Below are positions 19,552-26,875 of a stretch of DNA of 64,000 nt, piece by piece (within the stretch, counting starts at the first letter, position 1; every line of letters begins with the position of its first letter). Below the pieces are notes generated by a model. It saw nothing but the letters and a program-made list of their open reading frames with translations, did no database searches and had not been told where the DNA came from. Position numbers and translations under genes: made by a program. Source of the DNA: Pseudomonadota bacterium (lineage in GTDB: Bacteria > Pseudomonadota > Gammaproteobacteria > Steroidobacterales > Steroidobacteraceae); contig JAFAEQ010000073.1 of assembly GCA_023423935.1 (NCBI GenBank), forward strand, positions 62,001 to 126,000, read 5' to 3'.

Positions 19552-19698
19552 GTAATGGGAATGAGGAATGGCAATGAGGAATGGGGAATGAGGGGATGAG
19601 GACGAGACGGGAGATGAGTGATGGGCGGAATGGATAGGTGAATGCGAATCTGCTCAGCGCTGATATTGCTCATTGCTCACTGCTCATTATTCATTGCC
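19530..19698. repeat. Inverted-repeat-bounded AATGAG repeat element overlapping maeB 3' end and nuclease 5' end
   Basis: The left arm (about 19530-19556, GCAATGAGTAATGAGCAATG) recurs inverted at 19671-19698 (CTCATTGCTCACTGCTCATT). Between them is a purine-rich run of degenerate AATGAGGAATGG units. The left arm encodes the last residues of MaeB; the right arm encodes the hydrophobic core of the next gene's signal peptide. Confidence 0.75.
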
Positions 19699-20292
19699 GC
19701 GTCAGCGGCCGCGCATCCCGGCGCGGTCGATCGTGCGGGGTGTCATACGCAGGCGGCGACCGGCAAACGTCACTGTCATCCTGATCGAGCCACAGACGCT
19801 TCTCGGTACGACACTGCACGTCCACCGAAGCCTGGCGATGAGGGTGTGTTTTACGGGCCGTTCGTCAGCATCAGAGACGGCGACACTTTTCGCGCCAAGG
19901 TTCAGGGCGTCGTCATGGAATTCCGGTTGGCCGATGTCGATGCGCCGGAAATGGATCAGCCCTACGGGCGCGACGCGCGGGCCGTATTGAAGTCGCTGAT
20001 CGAAGGCAAGCGGCTCGTGCTGGTCTTCGTCGATGTCGATCGCTACGGACGCGTCATCACCGATGTCTGGATCGACGATCTGTATGTGAATCGCGAGCTG
20101 GCCAAGCGCGGCGCCGTCTGGTTCTACCCTCAGTACGCTCGCAACAATGCGCTCTTCGACATCGAGGAGGAGGCGCGCGATGCGAAGCGCGGTCTCTGGG
20201 CTTTGCCCTCGTCGCAACGTGTCGAGCCGTGGGTCTGGCGCGAGCGCAAACGCGAAGCGGCGGAGGGGCGCAGCAAAAAGGAGCGGGAGTGA
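19642..20292 (+). CDS. Exported thermonuclease-family (SNase-like) protein with N-terminal YHYH-like motif
   Basis: A 216-residue protein. A signal peptide (residues 1-24) is followed by a Cys/His segment HPGAVDRAGCHTQAATGKRHCH, resembling the YHYH metal-binding-like motif often paired with nucleases. The SNase domain (about 75-190) has IRDGDTFRAKV, the RLADVDAPEMDQPYGRDA segment with catalytic Arg and Glu, and DRYGRVI with the second Arg. The terminus is highly charged. It would degrade DNA or RNA outside the cytoplasm with Ca2+. The signal-peptide core LLIAHCSLFIA is encoded by an arm of an intergenic repeat. No clear ribosome site precedes 19642, although the purine-rich repeat itself (ATGGATAGGTGA) may serve. 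Confidence 0.8.
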   Translation: MRICSALILLIAHCSLFIAASAAAHPGAVDRAGCHTQAATGKRHCHPDRATDASRYDTARPPKPGDEGVFYGPFVSIRDGDTFRAKVQGVVMEFRLADVDAPEMDQPYGRDARAVLKSLIEGKRLVLVFVDVDRYGRVITDVWIDDLYVNRELAKRGAVWFYPQYARNNALFDIEEEARDAKRGLWALPSSQRVEPWVWRERKREAAEGRSKKERE

Positions 20293-20326
20293 TCAGGAAT
20301 GTCGAGCCGCGCATCGATCAGGGCCG

Positions 20327-20379
20327 AGTGATTAGCGGTGATGCGAGTGATATCGGTGATGCCAGTGATGCGGTGATGT
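20327..20379. repeat. GTGAT microrepeat after the nuclease gene
   Basis: Degenerate tandem units of the form GTGAT(G/A)nCnGTGAT fill the space between the nuclease stop and the convergent rhodanese gene (GTGATTAGCGGTGATGCGAG and so on). No gene or hairpin terminator is visible in this 110-bp gap. Confidence 0.5.
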
Positions 20380-20401
20380 GAGCGGGGGAGAGCCTGCGTT
20401 C

Positions 20402-20794
20402 TCACGTTTCCAGCTCGAATCCTTCATCCAGCCAGCCGGTCACGCCGCCGATCATCATCTTCACGGGCCGGCCGAGCTTCGCGAGTCGGATCGCGCCGCG
20501 ATGGGCGCCATTGCAATGCGGCCCGGCGCAATACACGACGAATGTCGTTTCCTTCGGATACTGTGCCAGCGCCGACTCGATGATCTTTCGATGCGGCATG
20601 CTGATTGCGCCCGGCACATGACCTTGCGCATACAGCTCATGACTGCGCACGTCGAGCAACACGAAGTCGGCTTCATCGCGAGTCATCGCGTCGTGCACAT
20701 CCCAGCAATCGGTTTCGAAGCGAAATGCAGATTCGAAGTGGGCAAGCGCAGCTGCGCTATCGGCGGCGGCGATCTGAGTGACCGAAGAAGGCAT
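20402..20794 (-). CDS. Single-domain rhodanese-like sulfurtransferase
   Basis: A 130-residue cytoplasmic protein consisting of one rhodanese domain. Key features are LLDVRSHELYAQGHVPGAISMPHR and the active-site loop VVYCAGPHCNGA with persulfide-forming Cys89; a second cysteine (Cys94) lies in the loop. It could transfer sulfur to thiophilic acceptors. The start at 20794 follows GAGG; a GTG at 20806 is in frame but has no ribosome site. In other proteobacteria this kind of rhodanese is paired with an FtrA regulator, and an FtrA-type gene is divergent here beyond a 390-bp repeat region. Confidence 0.82.
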   Translation of the reverse strand: MPSSVTQIAAADSAAALAHFESAFRFETDCWDVHDAMTRDEADFVLLDVRSHELYAQGHVPGAISMPHRKIIESALAQYPKETTFVVYCAGPHCNGAHRGAIRLAKLGRPVKMMIGGVTGWLDEGFELET

Positions 20795-20812
20795 AAGAGA
20801 CCTCACAGAAAA

Positions 20813-21137
20813 TTAGGTGCTAGGCGCTAGGCCCTAGCTACTAGCAGGAAATCAGAAACCCGAACTCCGAAATCCGATCTCTGGCTAGAGCCTAGAACCT
20901 AGTGGACTGTAACGGCTGATTCGAGAGCGCTGCTTTTGGTCGTCATCCCGGCGAAGGCGGCGAAGGCCGGGATCTCCGCGCGGGATTCCCCTCGGTCACA
21001 GGGCCTGGACCCTGGCCTTCGCCGGGGTGACACCAATACTGAATCGGCTGTTACAGGTCACTAGGTGCTAGCGGGAACCCGAAATCCGAACTCCGAAATC
21101 TCTGGCTAGAACCTAGCACCTAGAGCCTAGGGCCTAG
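20813..21137. repeat. Composite repeat: two CTAG-rich direct repeats flanking a 160-bp inverted-repeat insert
   Basis: Outer direct repeats (20813-20902 and 21061-21137) share CCGAA(A/C)TCCGAA and TCTCTGGCTAGA with clusters of CCTAG. Between them lies a segment bounded by 25-bp imperfect inverted repeats (20898-20922, CCTAGTGGACTGTAAC..., and 21041-21065). Inside that sits a second inverted pair, GTCATCCCGGCGAAGGC (20942-20958) versus GCCTTCGCCGGGGTGAC (21015-21031), a widespread REP-like palindrome. No gene fits in this region. Confidence 0.8.
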
Positions 21138-21187
21138 CATCAGGCTTCGCCTCTGGCGTAATCGTCAGCCTGCGGTAACATCGCGCC

Positions 21188-22162
21188 ATGACGCGCAAAA
21201 CACCCGAGTCGCAGCTGGTCGTGGCAGTCGCTTATGACCGGTTGTGCACGTTCGAGTTTGGATGTGTGGTCGAGATGTTCGCGTTGCATCGTCCCGAGCT
21301 CGGTGTGCCCTGGTATCGGTTCGCGGTGTGCTCGGGAGAACGAGGGCCGTTGCGTGCAGCGGGCGGCGTGACGATTTCCGCGCCACATTCGCTCAGGATT
21401 CTCGATCAGGCGCATACGATCATCGTGCCGGGCTGGCGCGATGCCGATGAGCCGCCGCCCGAGGCGCTGGTGCGCAAGATTCGCGCTGCTCATCAGCGCG
21501 GCGCACGCATTTGTTCGATCTGTTCCGGTGTCTTCGTGCTCGCGGCAGCGGGCATCCTCGAGGGCAAGACGGTCACGACGCATTGGCGTTACGCGCAGCG
21601 GCTTCAGCAGCGCTACCCGGGTCTGACCGTGGAGCCGAATGCACTTTATGTGGATCAGGGCAGTGTGGTGACGTCGGCCGGATCCGCCGCGGGCCTCGAC
21701 ATGCTCGTGCATCTCGTGCGTCGCGACTACGGCCCGAAGATCGCCAACATGGTCGCTCAGCGACTGGTCATCCCACCGCATCGGGATGGCGATCAGGCCC
21801 AGTTCGTACCGCGTCCGGTGGCGCAGGAAGAAGCCGGCAGACTGGCGCGATTGCTGGATTGGGTCCGCAGCGACTTGAGCGCGGGACATTCGCTCGCCTC
21901 CATGGCAAAGCGCGCCAGCATGAGCCCGCGCACATTGCTGCGACGATTCAAGGAAGCCACTGGCCTTGCGCCCGGCGAATGGCTGATCCGAGAACGCATT
22001 TCCCTCGCTCGCGAATTGCTCGAATCAGGGAAGCTCCCGATCGCTCGCATCTGCGAACGCGTGGGCTTCGGTTCCGAAGAAAGTTTCCGCAGACATTTCC
22101 GTCTGCGAGTCGGTGTCTCGCCAGCCATCTATCAGCGTCGCTTTCTGCGCGCTGCAAGCTGA
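21188..22162 (+). CDS. ftrA: GlxA/FtrA-type AraC-family transcriptional regulator
   Basis: A 324-residue regulator. Residues 10-185 form a DJ-1/PfpI-like (class I amidotransferase fold) sensor domain, with the nucleophile-elbow-like GARICSICSGVFVLAAAG and THWRYA segments. Residues 220-320 carry the two helix-turn-helix motifs of the AraC family (SLASMAKRASMSPRTLLRRF and ICERVGFGSEESFRRHF). GlxA-type regulators respond to small amines or other metabolites; FtrA-type members sit next to rhodanese genes. It is divergent from the rhodanese gene, whose expression it may control. Confidence 0.82.
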   Translation: MTRKTPESQLVVAVAYDRLCTFEFGCVVEMFALHRPELGVPWYRFAVCSGERGPLRAAGGVTISAPHSLRILDQAHTIIVPGWRDADEPPPEALVRKIRAAHQRGARICSICSGVFVLAAAGILEGKTVTTHWRYAQRLQQRYPGLTVEPNALYVDQGSVVTSAGSAAGLDMLVHLVRRDYGPKIANMVAQRLVIPPHRDGDQAQFVPRPVAQEEAGRLARLLDWVRSDLSAGHSLASMAKRASMSPRTLLRRFKEATGLAPGEWLIRERISLARELLESGKLPIARICERVGFGSEESFRRHFRLRVGVSPAIYQRRFLRAAS

Positions 22163-22322
22163 AGGACTGCAAGCAGCACGAGGTGAGAACGACGTGCTAC
22201 AGAGAAGCGATCCTTCGATGTCATTGATGGTCTTGCGTTATGAGCGTCTTTGCGGCCGATCTTCTCTTGCGAATTGAGATTTCTTTTTTGCGGTCTTTGC
22301 GGCCGTCTCTTACCATTCTTCA

Positions 22323-23426
22323 ATGACAACGACACACACGACGACACCGGCATCCGATGGTTATCGGATGCCTGCCGAGTTCGAGCCGCATTCGGGGTGC
22401 TGGATGTTGTGGCCTGAACGTGGATCCAACTGGCGTTTGGGCGCCAAACCTGCGCAGCAGGCGTTTGCAGCGGTCGCCACCGCGATCGCGACGAGCGAGC
22501 CGGTGACGGTCGGCGTTTCGCGCGCGCAGTATCAGCACGCGCGCACGATCCTGCCGGATGCGATCCGGGTCGTGGAAATGTCGAGCGACGATGCGTGGAT
22601 GCGCGATGTCGGTCCGACGATGGTCGTGAACAAGCGGGGCGATGTGCGGGGCGTCGATTGGTCCTTCAATGCCTGGGGCGGCCTCAATGGCGGGCTTTAT
22701 TTTCCCTGGGATCAGGACGATCTGGTCGCGCGCAAGGTGCTCGAGATCGAAGGTCGTGATCGCTATCGCGCGCCGTTCATTCTCGAAGGCGGCTCTATTC
22801 ACGTCGACGGCGAGGGCACGTTGCTCACCACGGAAGAGTGTCTGCTGAATCCCAATCGCAATCCGCATCTGGACAAAGGGCAGCTCGAGATTCTTCTGCA
22901 CGAGTACCTCGGCGTCACGAGCGTGATCTGGCTCGGCAAGGGCGTGGTCAACGATGAGACCAACGGCCACATCGACAATCTCTGCTGTTTCGTAAAGCCG
23001 GGGGAAGTCGCGCTGACCTGGACGGACAACAAGCGCGATCCTCAGTATCGCGTGTCGCTCGATGCCTTCGAGCGCCTGAATGAGGCGCGCGACGCTCAGG
23101 GACGCAAGCTCAAGATCCACAAACTGCAGCAGCCGGGTCCGCTGTATCGTCGTGAAAGCGAAACGGCGGGCCTCGACGAAGCCGCAGGCGCGGCGCCGCG
23201 CCCGGCGGGCGAACGTCTGGCGGCTTCCTACGTGAATTTCTACATCGGGAACTCCGTGGTCGTCATGCCGCTTCTAGATCCGAAGCACGACAAGCAGGCC
23301 GCCAGGCAGCTGCAGAAGCTGTTTCCCGAGCGCCGGCTCATCGGGGTTCAGGCGCGCGAAATCCTGCTGGGCGGAGGCAATATTCATTGCATCACGCAGC
23401 AGATTCCGAGCGGGAAGAAACGCTAG
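22323..23426 (+). CDS. aguA: Agmatine deiminase
   Basis: A 367-residue enzyme of the peptidyl-arginine deiminase fold. It shows the family's YRMPAEFEPHSGCWMLWPER start, DDAWMRDVGPT (substrate-binding Asp), ILEGGSIHVDGEGTLLTTEECLL, the NDETNGHIDN segment with catalytic His, and the terminal GGGNIHCITQQ with catalytic Cys356. It hydrolyses agmatine to N-carbamoylputrescine and ammonia, on the way from arginine to putrescine. The usual partner aguB is not adjacent. The 160 bp upstream contains a TCTTTGCGGCCG repeat found again near 25.2-25.4 kb. Confidence 0.92.
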   Translation: MTTTHTTTPASDGYRMPAEFEPHSGCWMLWPERGSNWRLGAKPAQQAFAAVATAIATSEPVTVGVSRAQYQHARTILPDAIRVVEMSSDDAWMRDVGPTMVVNKRGDVRGVDWSFNAWGGLNGGLYFPWDQDDLVARKVLEIEGRDRYRAPFILEGGSIHVDGEGTLLTTEECLLNPNRNPHLDKGQLEILLHEYLGVTSVIWLGKGVVNDETNGHIDNLCCFVKPGEVALTWTDNKRDPQYRVSLDAFERLNEARDAQGRKLKIHKLQQPGPLYRRESETAGLDEAAGAAPRPAGERLAASYVNFYIGNSVVVMPLLDPKHDKQAARQLQKLFPERRLIGVQAREILLGGGNIHCITQQIPSGKKR

Positions 23427-23635
23427 GTAGCCTCTGATCAATTCGCCATTCGCAACCATAGTTGCTTCGCCCACCGAAGCATTTCAACCCGTTGCAGACC
23501 TTGCGAAGGTCAGGGAAGTCGATAGATCAGAGCTTCCCTGGGTTGGTGCCCTGGGTTGGTGCGCAGTGACGCAGTGCGCGGCTCGTGGAAGTGAGACGCG
23601 AGTACGACGAACGGCGAGAGGAGGATTCTTGTGTC

Positions 23636-25087
23636 ATGAGCGCATCCGACTCCGCAGAGACCTCCAACACCCGCTATGAGCGGCAGCTCGCCACGGTGCG
23701 TGATGAGCTGCTGGCCGCACAACAGCGTCTGCAGCGGAGCAAGTCGTTTGCCCTGCTCGTGATCGTGACAGGCGTGCCGACCGCGGGACGCAGCGAGATC
23801 GTCAACGACATGCTGGAGTGGCTGGACCCGAAGCACATCCGCGTTCATGCGTTCGACGAGGAAGACGCCATGCAGCGGCCGGTCATGTGGCCGTACTGGA
23901 ACGCATTGCCCCCGGCGGGCACGATGGGCTTCTACTTTCTCGGATGGTATGGGGACTATCTGCGCTCTGCGCTGCACAGGCCGAAGAAGTCCAAGCAGGA
24001 GGTGACGCGCATCATCGCGCGCATCTGTCAGATGGAGGCGATGCTGCCCAAGGATCGGGTGCGCGTGCTGAAGCTGCACCTCACGGTGCCGGAGACGTTG
24101 CAGCACGAGCGACTGAAAGAGCTGCGCGCGGACAAGCTGACGCGCTGGCGCGTCACGAAAGAAGAACAGTGGCTGGTGAAGCATCACGATCGCGTCGATC
24201 GCGCCTACGCTCGCATTATCGAAGCGACCGGTCATGCGATTGGCTGGCATATCGTCGATGGTCGTGACCCGCGCGCCCGCGCTCTCACCGCAGCCAAGCT
24301 GGTATTGGGCGAGCTGGAACGGCGAGCTGAACCGAAGCCGATGGCCGTTCCCATCCGCACGAAGCCGTCGAAAGCGAAGCCGCTGCGCTCCCAATCCGCA
24401 GGGAGAATGGACGACGACGGATACGATCGCGAACTGGAAGTGCTCAAGGGCCGGTTTGCGCTTCTGGCAAGACGCCAGCGCTTCAAGCGTCATGGCGCCG
24501 TGTTCGCCTTCGAGGGAATGGACGCAGCAGGCAAGGGCGGTGCGATTCGCCGGCTGACCTCAGCGCTCGATGCGCGGCAGTACGCGGTCGTGCCGGTCAG
24601 CGCCCCCTCGACTGAGGAACGGTTGTATCCGTATCTGTGGCGGTTCTGGAAAAACATACCCCGCAGAGGTGAGATCGCCATCTTCGATCGATCCTGGTAC
24701 GGGCGGGTGCTCGTCGAGCGCGTCCGCGATTTGACGCCGCGCGAGGACTGGCAGCGGGCGTACGACGAGATTCGCGAATTCGAACTTCAGCTCGCGGAGC
24801 ATGGCTTCATCGTGCATAAGTTCTGGCTGCAGGTCAGTGAGGACGAGCAGCTGAAGCGGCTGCAGGCCCGCGACAACGACAAGCTCAAACGATTCAAAGT
24901 CGACCCCGAGGATTGGGAGAATCGCCGCTTCTACGATCAGTATCAGCTTGCGGCTCGGGAGATGATCCAGCGCACCGACAGCGCATACGCCCCCTGGACC
25001 GTCGTCGAAGCGGACGACAAGAAGTACGCACGCCTGAAGGTTCTGCGAAGGGTCTGCGAAGCGGTGGAGAAGCGGCTCGACGAGTAG
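23636..25087 (+). CDS. pap: Polyphosphate:AMP phosphotransferase (two-domain PPK2)
   Basis: A 483-residue protein with two tandem PPK2 domains. The N-terminal domain (about 35-240) has a degenerate Walker A (VTGVPTAGRSEIV); the C-terminal domain (about 270-480) has an intact one (FEGMDAAGKGGAIRRL, about residues 291-306) and the IFDRSWYGRVLVERV Walker B/lid segment. This asymmetry is the known layout of class II PPK2 (PAP), where only the C-terminal half is catalytic. It phosphorylates AMP to ADP with polyphosphate, linking polyphosphate stores to adenylate balance. AGGAGG lies 11 bp before the ATG, a slightly long spacing. Confidence 0.88.
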   Translation: MSASDSAETSNTRYERQLATVRDELLAAQQRLQRSKSFALLVIVTGVPTAGRSEIVNDMLEWLDPKHIRVHAFDEEDAMQRPVMWPYWNALPPAGTMGFYFLGWYGDYLRSALHRPKKSKQEVTRIIARICQMEAMLPKDRVRVLKLHLTVPETLQHERLKELRADKLTRWRVTKEEQWLVKHHDRVDRAYARIIEATGHAIGWHIVDGRDPRARALTAAKLVLGELERRAEPKPMAVPIRTKPSKAKPLRSQSAGRMDDDGYDRELEVLKGRFALLARRQRFKRHGAVFAFEGMDAAGKGGAIRRLTSALDARQYAVVPVSAPSTEERLYPYLWRFWKNIPRRGEIAIFDRSWYGRVLVERVRDLTPREDWQRAYDEIREFELQLAEHGFIVHKFWLQVSEDEQLKRLQARDNDKLKRFKVDPEDWENRRFYDQYQLAAREMIQRTDSAYAPWTVVEADDKKYARLKVLRRVCEAVEKRLDE

Positions 25088-25203
25088 AGATTCGGAAGAT
25101 CGCCGCAAAGACCGCAAAATGGAGAGGGGCTTAGATGGCTGAATCCGGTGAAGCACGATTCGCTCCAACTGGTTCATCGGGTCGCGCAGGCGCAGAGATC
25201 ATT

Positions 25204-25500
25204 GCATGACGGGTCGCACAGCTTGCATGGTTTCTTTTATGCGGTCTTTCCGGCCGTCTGGTCTGAACAACGCAGGTGGTCGCATCACGACTTCTGGCAG
25301 GAAGTCAGGGTCGTCCCGACTTTGTGATCTCTGCGTTCTTTGTGGTTCCTGCGAATGACGGACCGCACAGCTTTGCCTGGTCCTTTATGCGGTCTTTGCG
25401 GCCGTCTGACTGGTCTAAACCGACGCAGATGGTCGCATCACCGCTCGTAGCAGGAAGTCAGGTTCGTTCCAATTTTGTGATCTCTGTGTTCTATGTGGTT
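25204..25500. repeat. Imperfect 150-bp tandem duplication in the pap-DUF3187 intergenic region
   Basis: Copies at about 25204-25347 and 25353-25500 align along their whole length: ATGACGG(G/A)(T/C)CGCACAGC, GCGGTCTTT(C/G)CGGCCGTCTG, GTCGCATCAC, CAGGAAGTCAGG and GTGATCTCTG(C/T)GTTCT(T/A)TGTGGTT. They differ by scattered substitutions and small indels. The 430-bp gap between the convergent pap and DUF3187 genes contains no gene. Confidence 0.8.
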
Positions 25501-25517
25501 ACTCTGAATCTCTGTCT

Positions 25518-26819
25518 CTATCTCGATCGACGCAGCCCAAGCACGAAGACCACATCCGGCGACGCATCCACCGCGATGTCCTCGCTCACGCCAAGATCGA
25601 GCTGCCAGCCCGAGCGGAATTTCCAGGCACCGCCGATCGTCAGGATGACTGCATCGCCGAGATAGTCGAGATCGCTTTCTACGCTGGCCGTGTGCGCATC
25701 GAGCTGCGCTTTCAACTCGAGTCCGCGCCAGACGTTTACGCCCAGGCCCGCAAGTCCGCTCCAGACGACGCTCTCCTGATCGGGGAACAAGTCGCTCTTG
25801 CCTGAAGCCGTCGCTGCGACCTGGCCGAATGCGGTCCAGCGCCCGCCAAAGCGGCGTTGTCCTGCTAGCGCGAATGACACATCGGTGCTGCCGTTGCCCG
25901 TCAGATCGTGCGAATCCCCCGTGGGGAATTCGGCGCTCAGCCAGGCTGCCACGCTGCCGCGATCGTCGGCGAACCATTGATATCCGATCGACGCGGAGAC
26001 ATCGCCCAGAGCTTGTGAGGACCGCGTGACATCGATCAGGGTCGAGCCGTCCTTCACATAGCGAATACGAAGCTGATCGCGCGGCAGATCAGGCCGCACA
26101 CCTTCGGGCAGACCGAAGAAGTCATGCCAGCCGTCGATGAAACCGTCGAGCGTGCCTGCGCCGGTGTGCCGATAGGGAACCTCGACTCGCAGCGACCAGT
26201 GCCGGCTCCACGCATGCGACAGTGACATCCGCAATTCGCGAGTCTCAGCATCGACGATCAACGCTTCACGCGCGCTCGTTTGCACGATCGCCGTGCTCGC
26301 CCAGTTGAAATCCGCGGTCCAATCCCAGCGACCCGCGGAGGGAAGCTGCGCCGGCAACGGACCTGGCAGCCCTGCTCCTGCAAGCAGCGCATTCTCATCG
26401 CGGGTAGGGAAGGGGTCGGCGAGTGCGCTAGCGGTGCACGCCAACGTGAGTAACGAGAATGAGAGGCTGCGGATGATTGAGTGTTTTTGTCCGGCTAAAG
26501 CCGGACCCACAGAAGAGACTGTAGGTTCGACTTCAGTCGAACAAGTCTGTCCGGCTGACGCCGGACCTACAGAAGAGACTGTAGGTTCGACTTCAGTCGA
26601 ACAACTTTGTCCGGCTGAAGCCGGACCCACGGGAGAGACTGTAGGTTCGATTGCAGTCGAACGACTCTGCCCGGCTAAATCCGGGCTCACAGCAGAGATT
26701 GTGGGTTCGACTTCAGTCGAACATCTCAGTCCGGCTAAAGGTGCGCCCAGAGGAGAGTGTGCGGGTTCGACTTTCTTCCACTCTTTCTTGTTCTTCTTCG
26801 GACTCGAACGCATGCGCAT
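25518..26819 (-). CDS. DUF3187-like outer-membrane beta-barrel protein with repeat-derived N-terminus
   Basis: The conserved part (about 310 residues, from the ADPFPTRDENALLAG segment to the C-terminus) has alternating amphipathic strands (WDWTADFNWAS, SLRVEVPYRHTGAGTLDGFIDGWHDFFGLPEG, VAAWLSAEFPTGDSHDLTGNG) typical of DUF3187, a barrel family of unknown function. A hydrophobic export segment (IIRSLSFSLLTLACTASALA) precedes it, but there is no ATG at its start. Upstream the frame stays open through about 100 residues encoded by a 60-bp tandem repeat array, to an ATG at 26819 without a ribosome site. A GTG at 26510 would give a normal-length signal peptide. True start unresolved. It is the last gene of the minus-strand exported redox operon. 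Confidence 0.6.
   Translation of the reverse strand: MRMRSSPKKNKKEWKKVEPAHSPLGAPLAGLRCSTEVEPTISAVSPDLAGQSRSTAIEPTVSPVGPASAGQSCSTEVEPTVSSVGPASAGQTCSTEVEPTVSSVGPALAGQKHSIIRSLSFSLLTLACTASALADPFPTRDENALLAGAGLPGPLPAQLPSAGRWDWTADFNWASTAIVQTSAREALIVDAETRELRMSLSHAWSRHWSLRVEVPYRHTGAGTLDGFIDGWHDFFGLPEGVRPDLPRDQLRIRYVKDGSTLIDVTRSSQALGDVSASIGYQWFADDRGSVAAWLSAEFPTGDSHDLTGNGSTDVSFALAGQRRFGGRWTAFGQVAATASGKSDLFPDQESVVWSGLAGLGVNVWRGLELKAQLDAHTASVESDLDYLGDAVILTIGGAWKFRSGWQLDLGVSEDIAVDASPDVVFVLGLRRSR
26485..26775. repeat. 60-bp tandem repeat array with paired hairpins
   Basis: Four full units (26521, 26581, 26641 and 26701, each exactly 60 bp) and two partial flanking units. Each has TTCGACTTCAGTCGAA-type and GTCCGGCTGAAGCCGGAC-type palindromes, enclosed by complementary ends (GTAGG...CCTAC in the first unit). 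The array lies at the 5' end of the DUF3187 gene, and its period of 20 codons keeps the frame open on the minus strand. Confidence 0.9.
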
Positions 26820-26875
26820 TCACCCGGGCTGGTTGCAGGCCGGGAGTATGCCAGTTGCGCACGCGCGGGCGTGCG

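Noticed and set aside
26485..26775. Possible CRISPR array
   Set aside because: Repeats are directly contiguous 60-bp units without variable spacers, and no cas gene is present.
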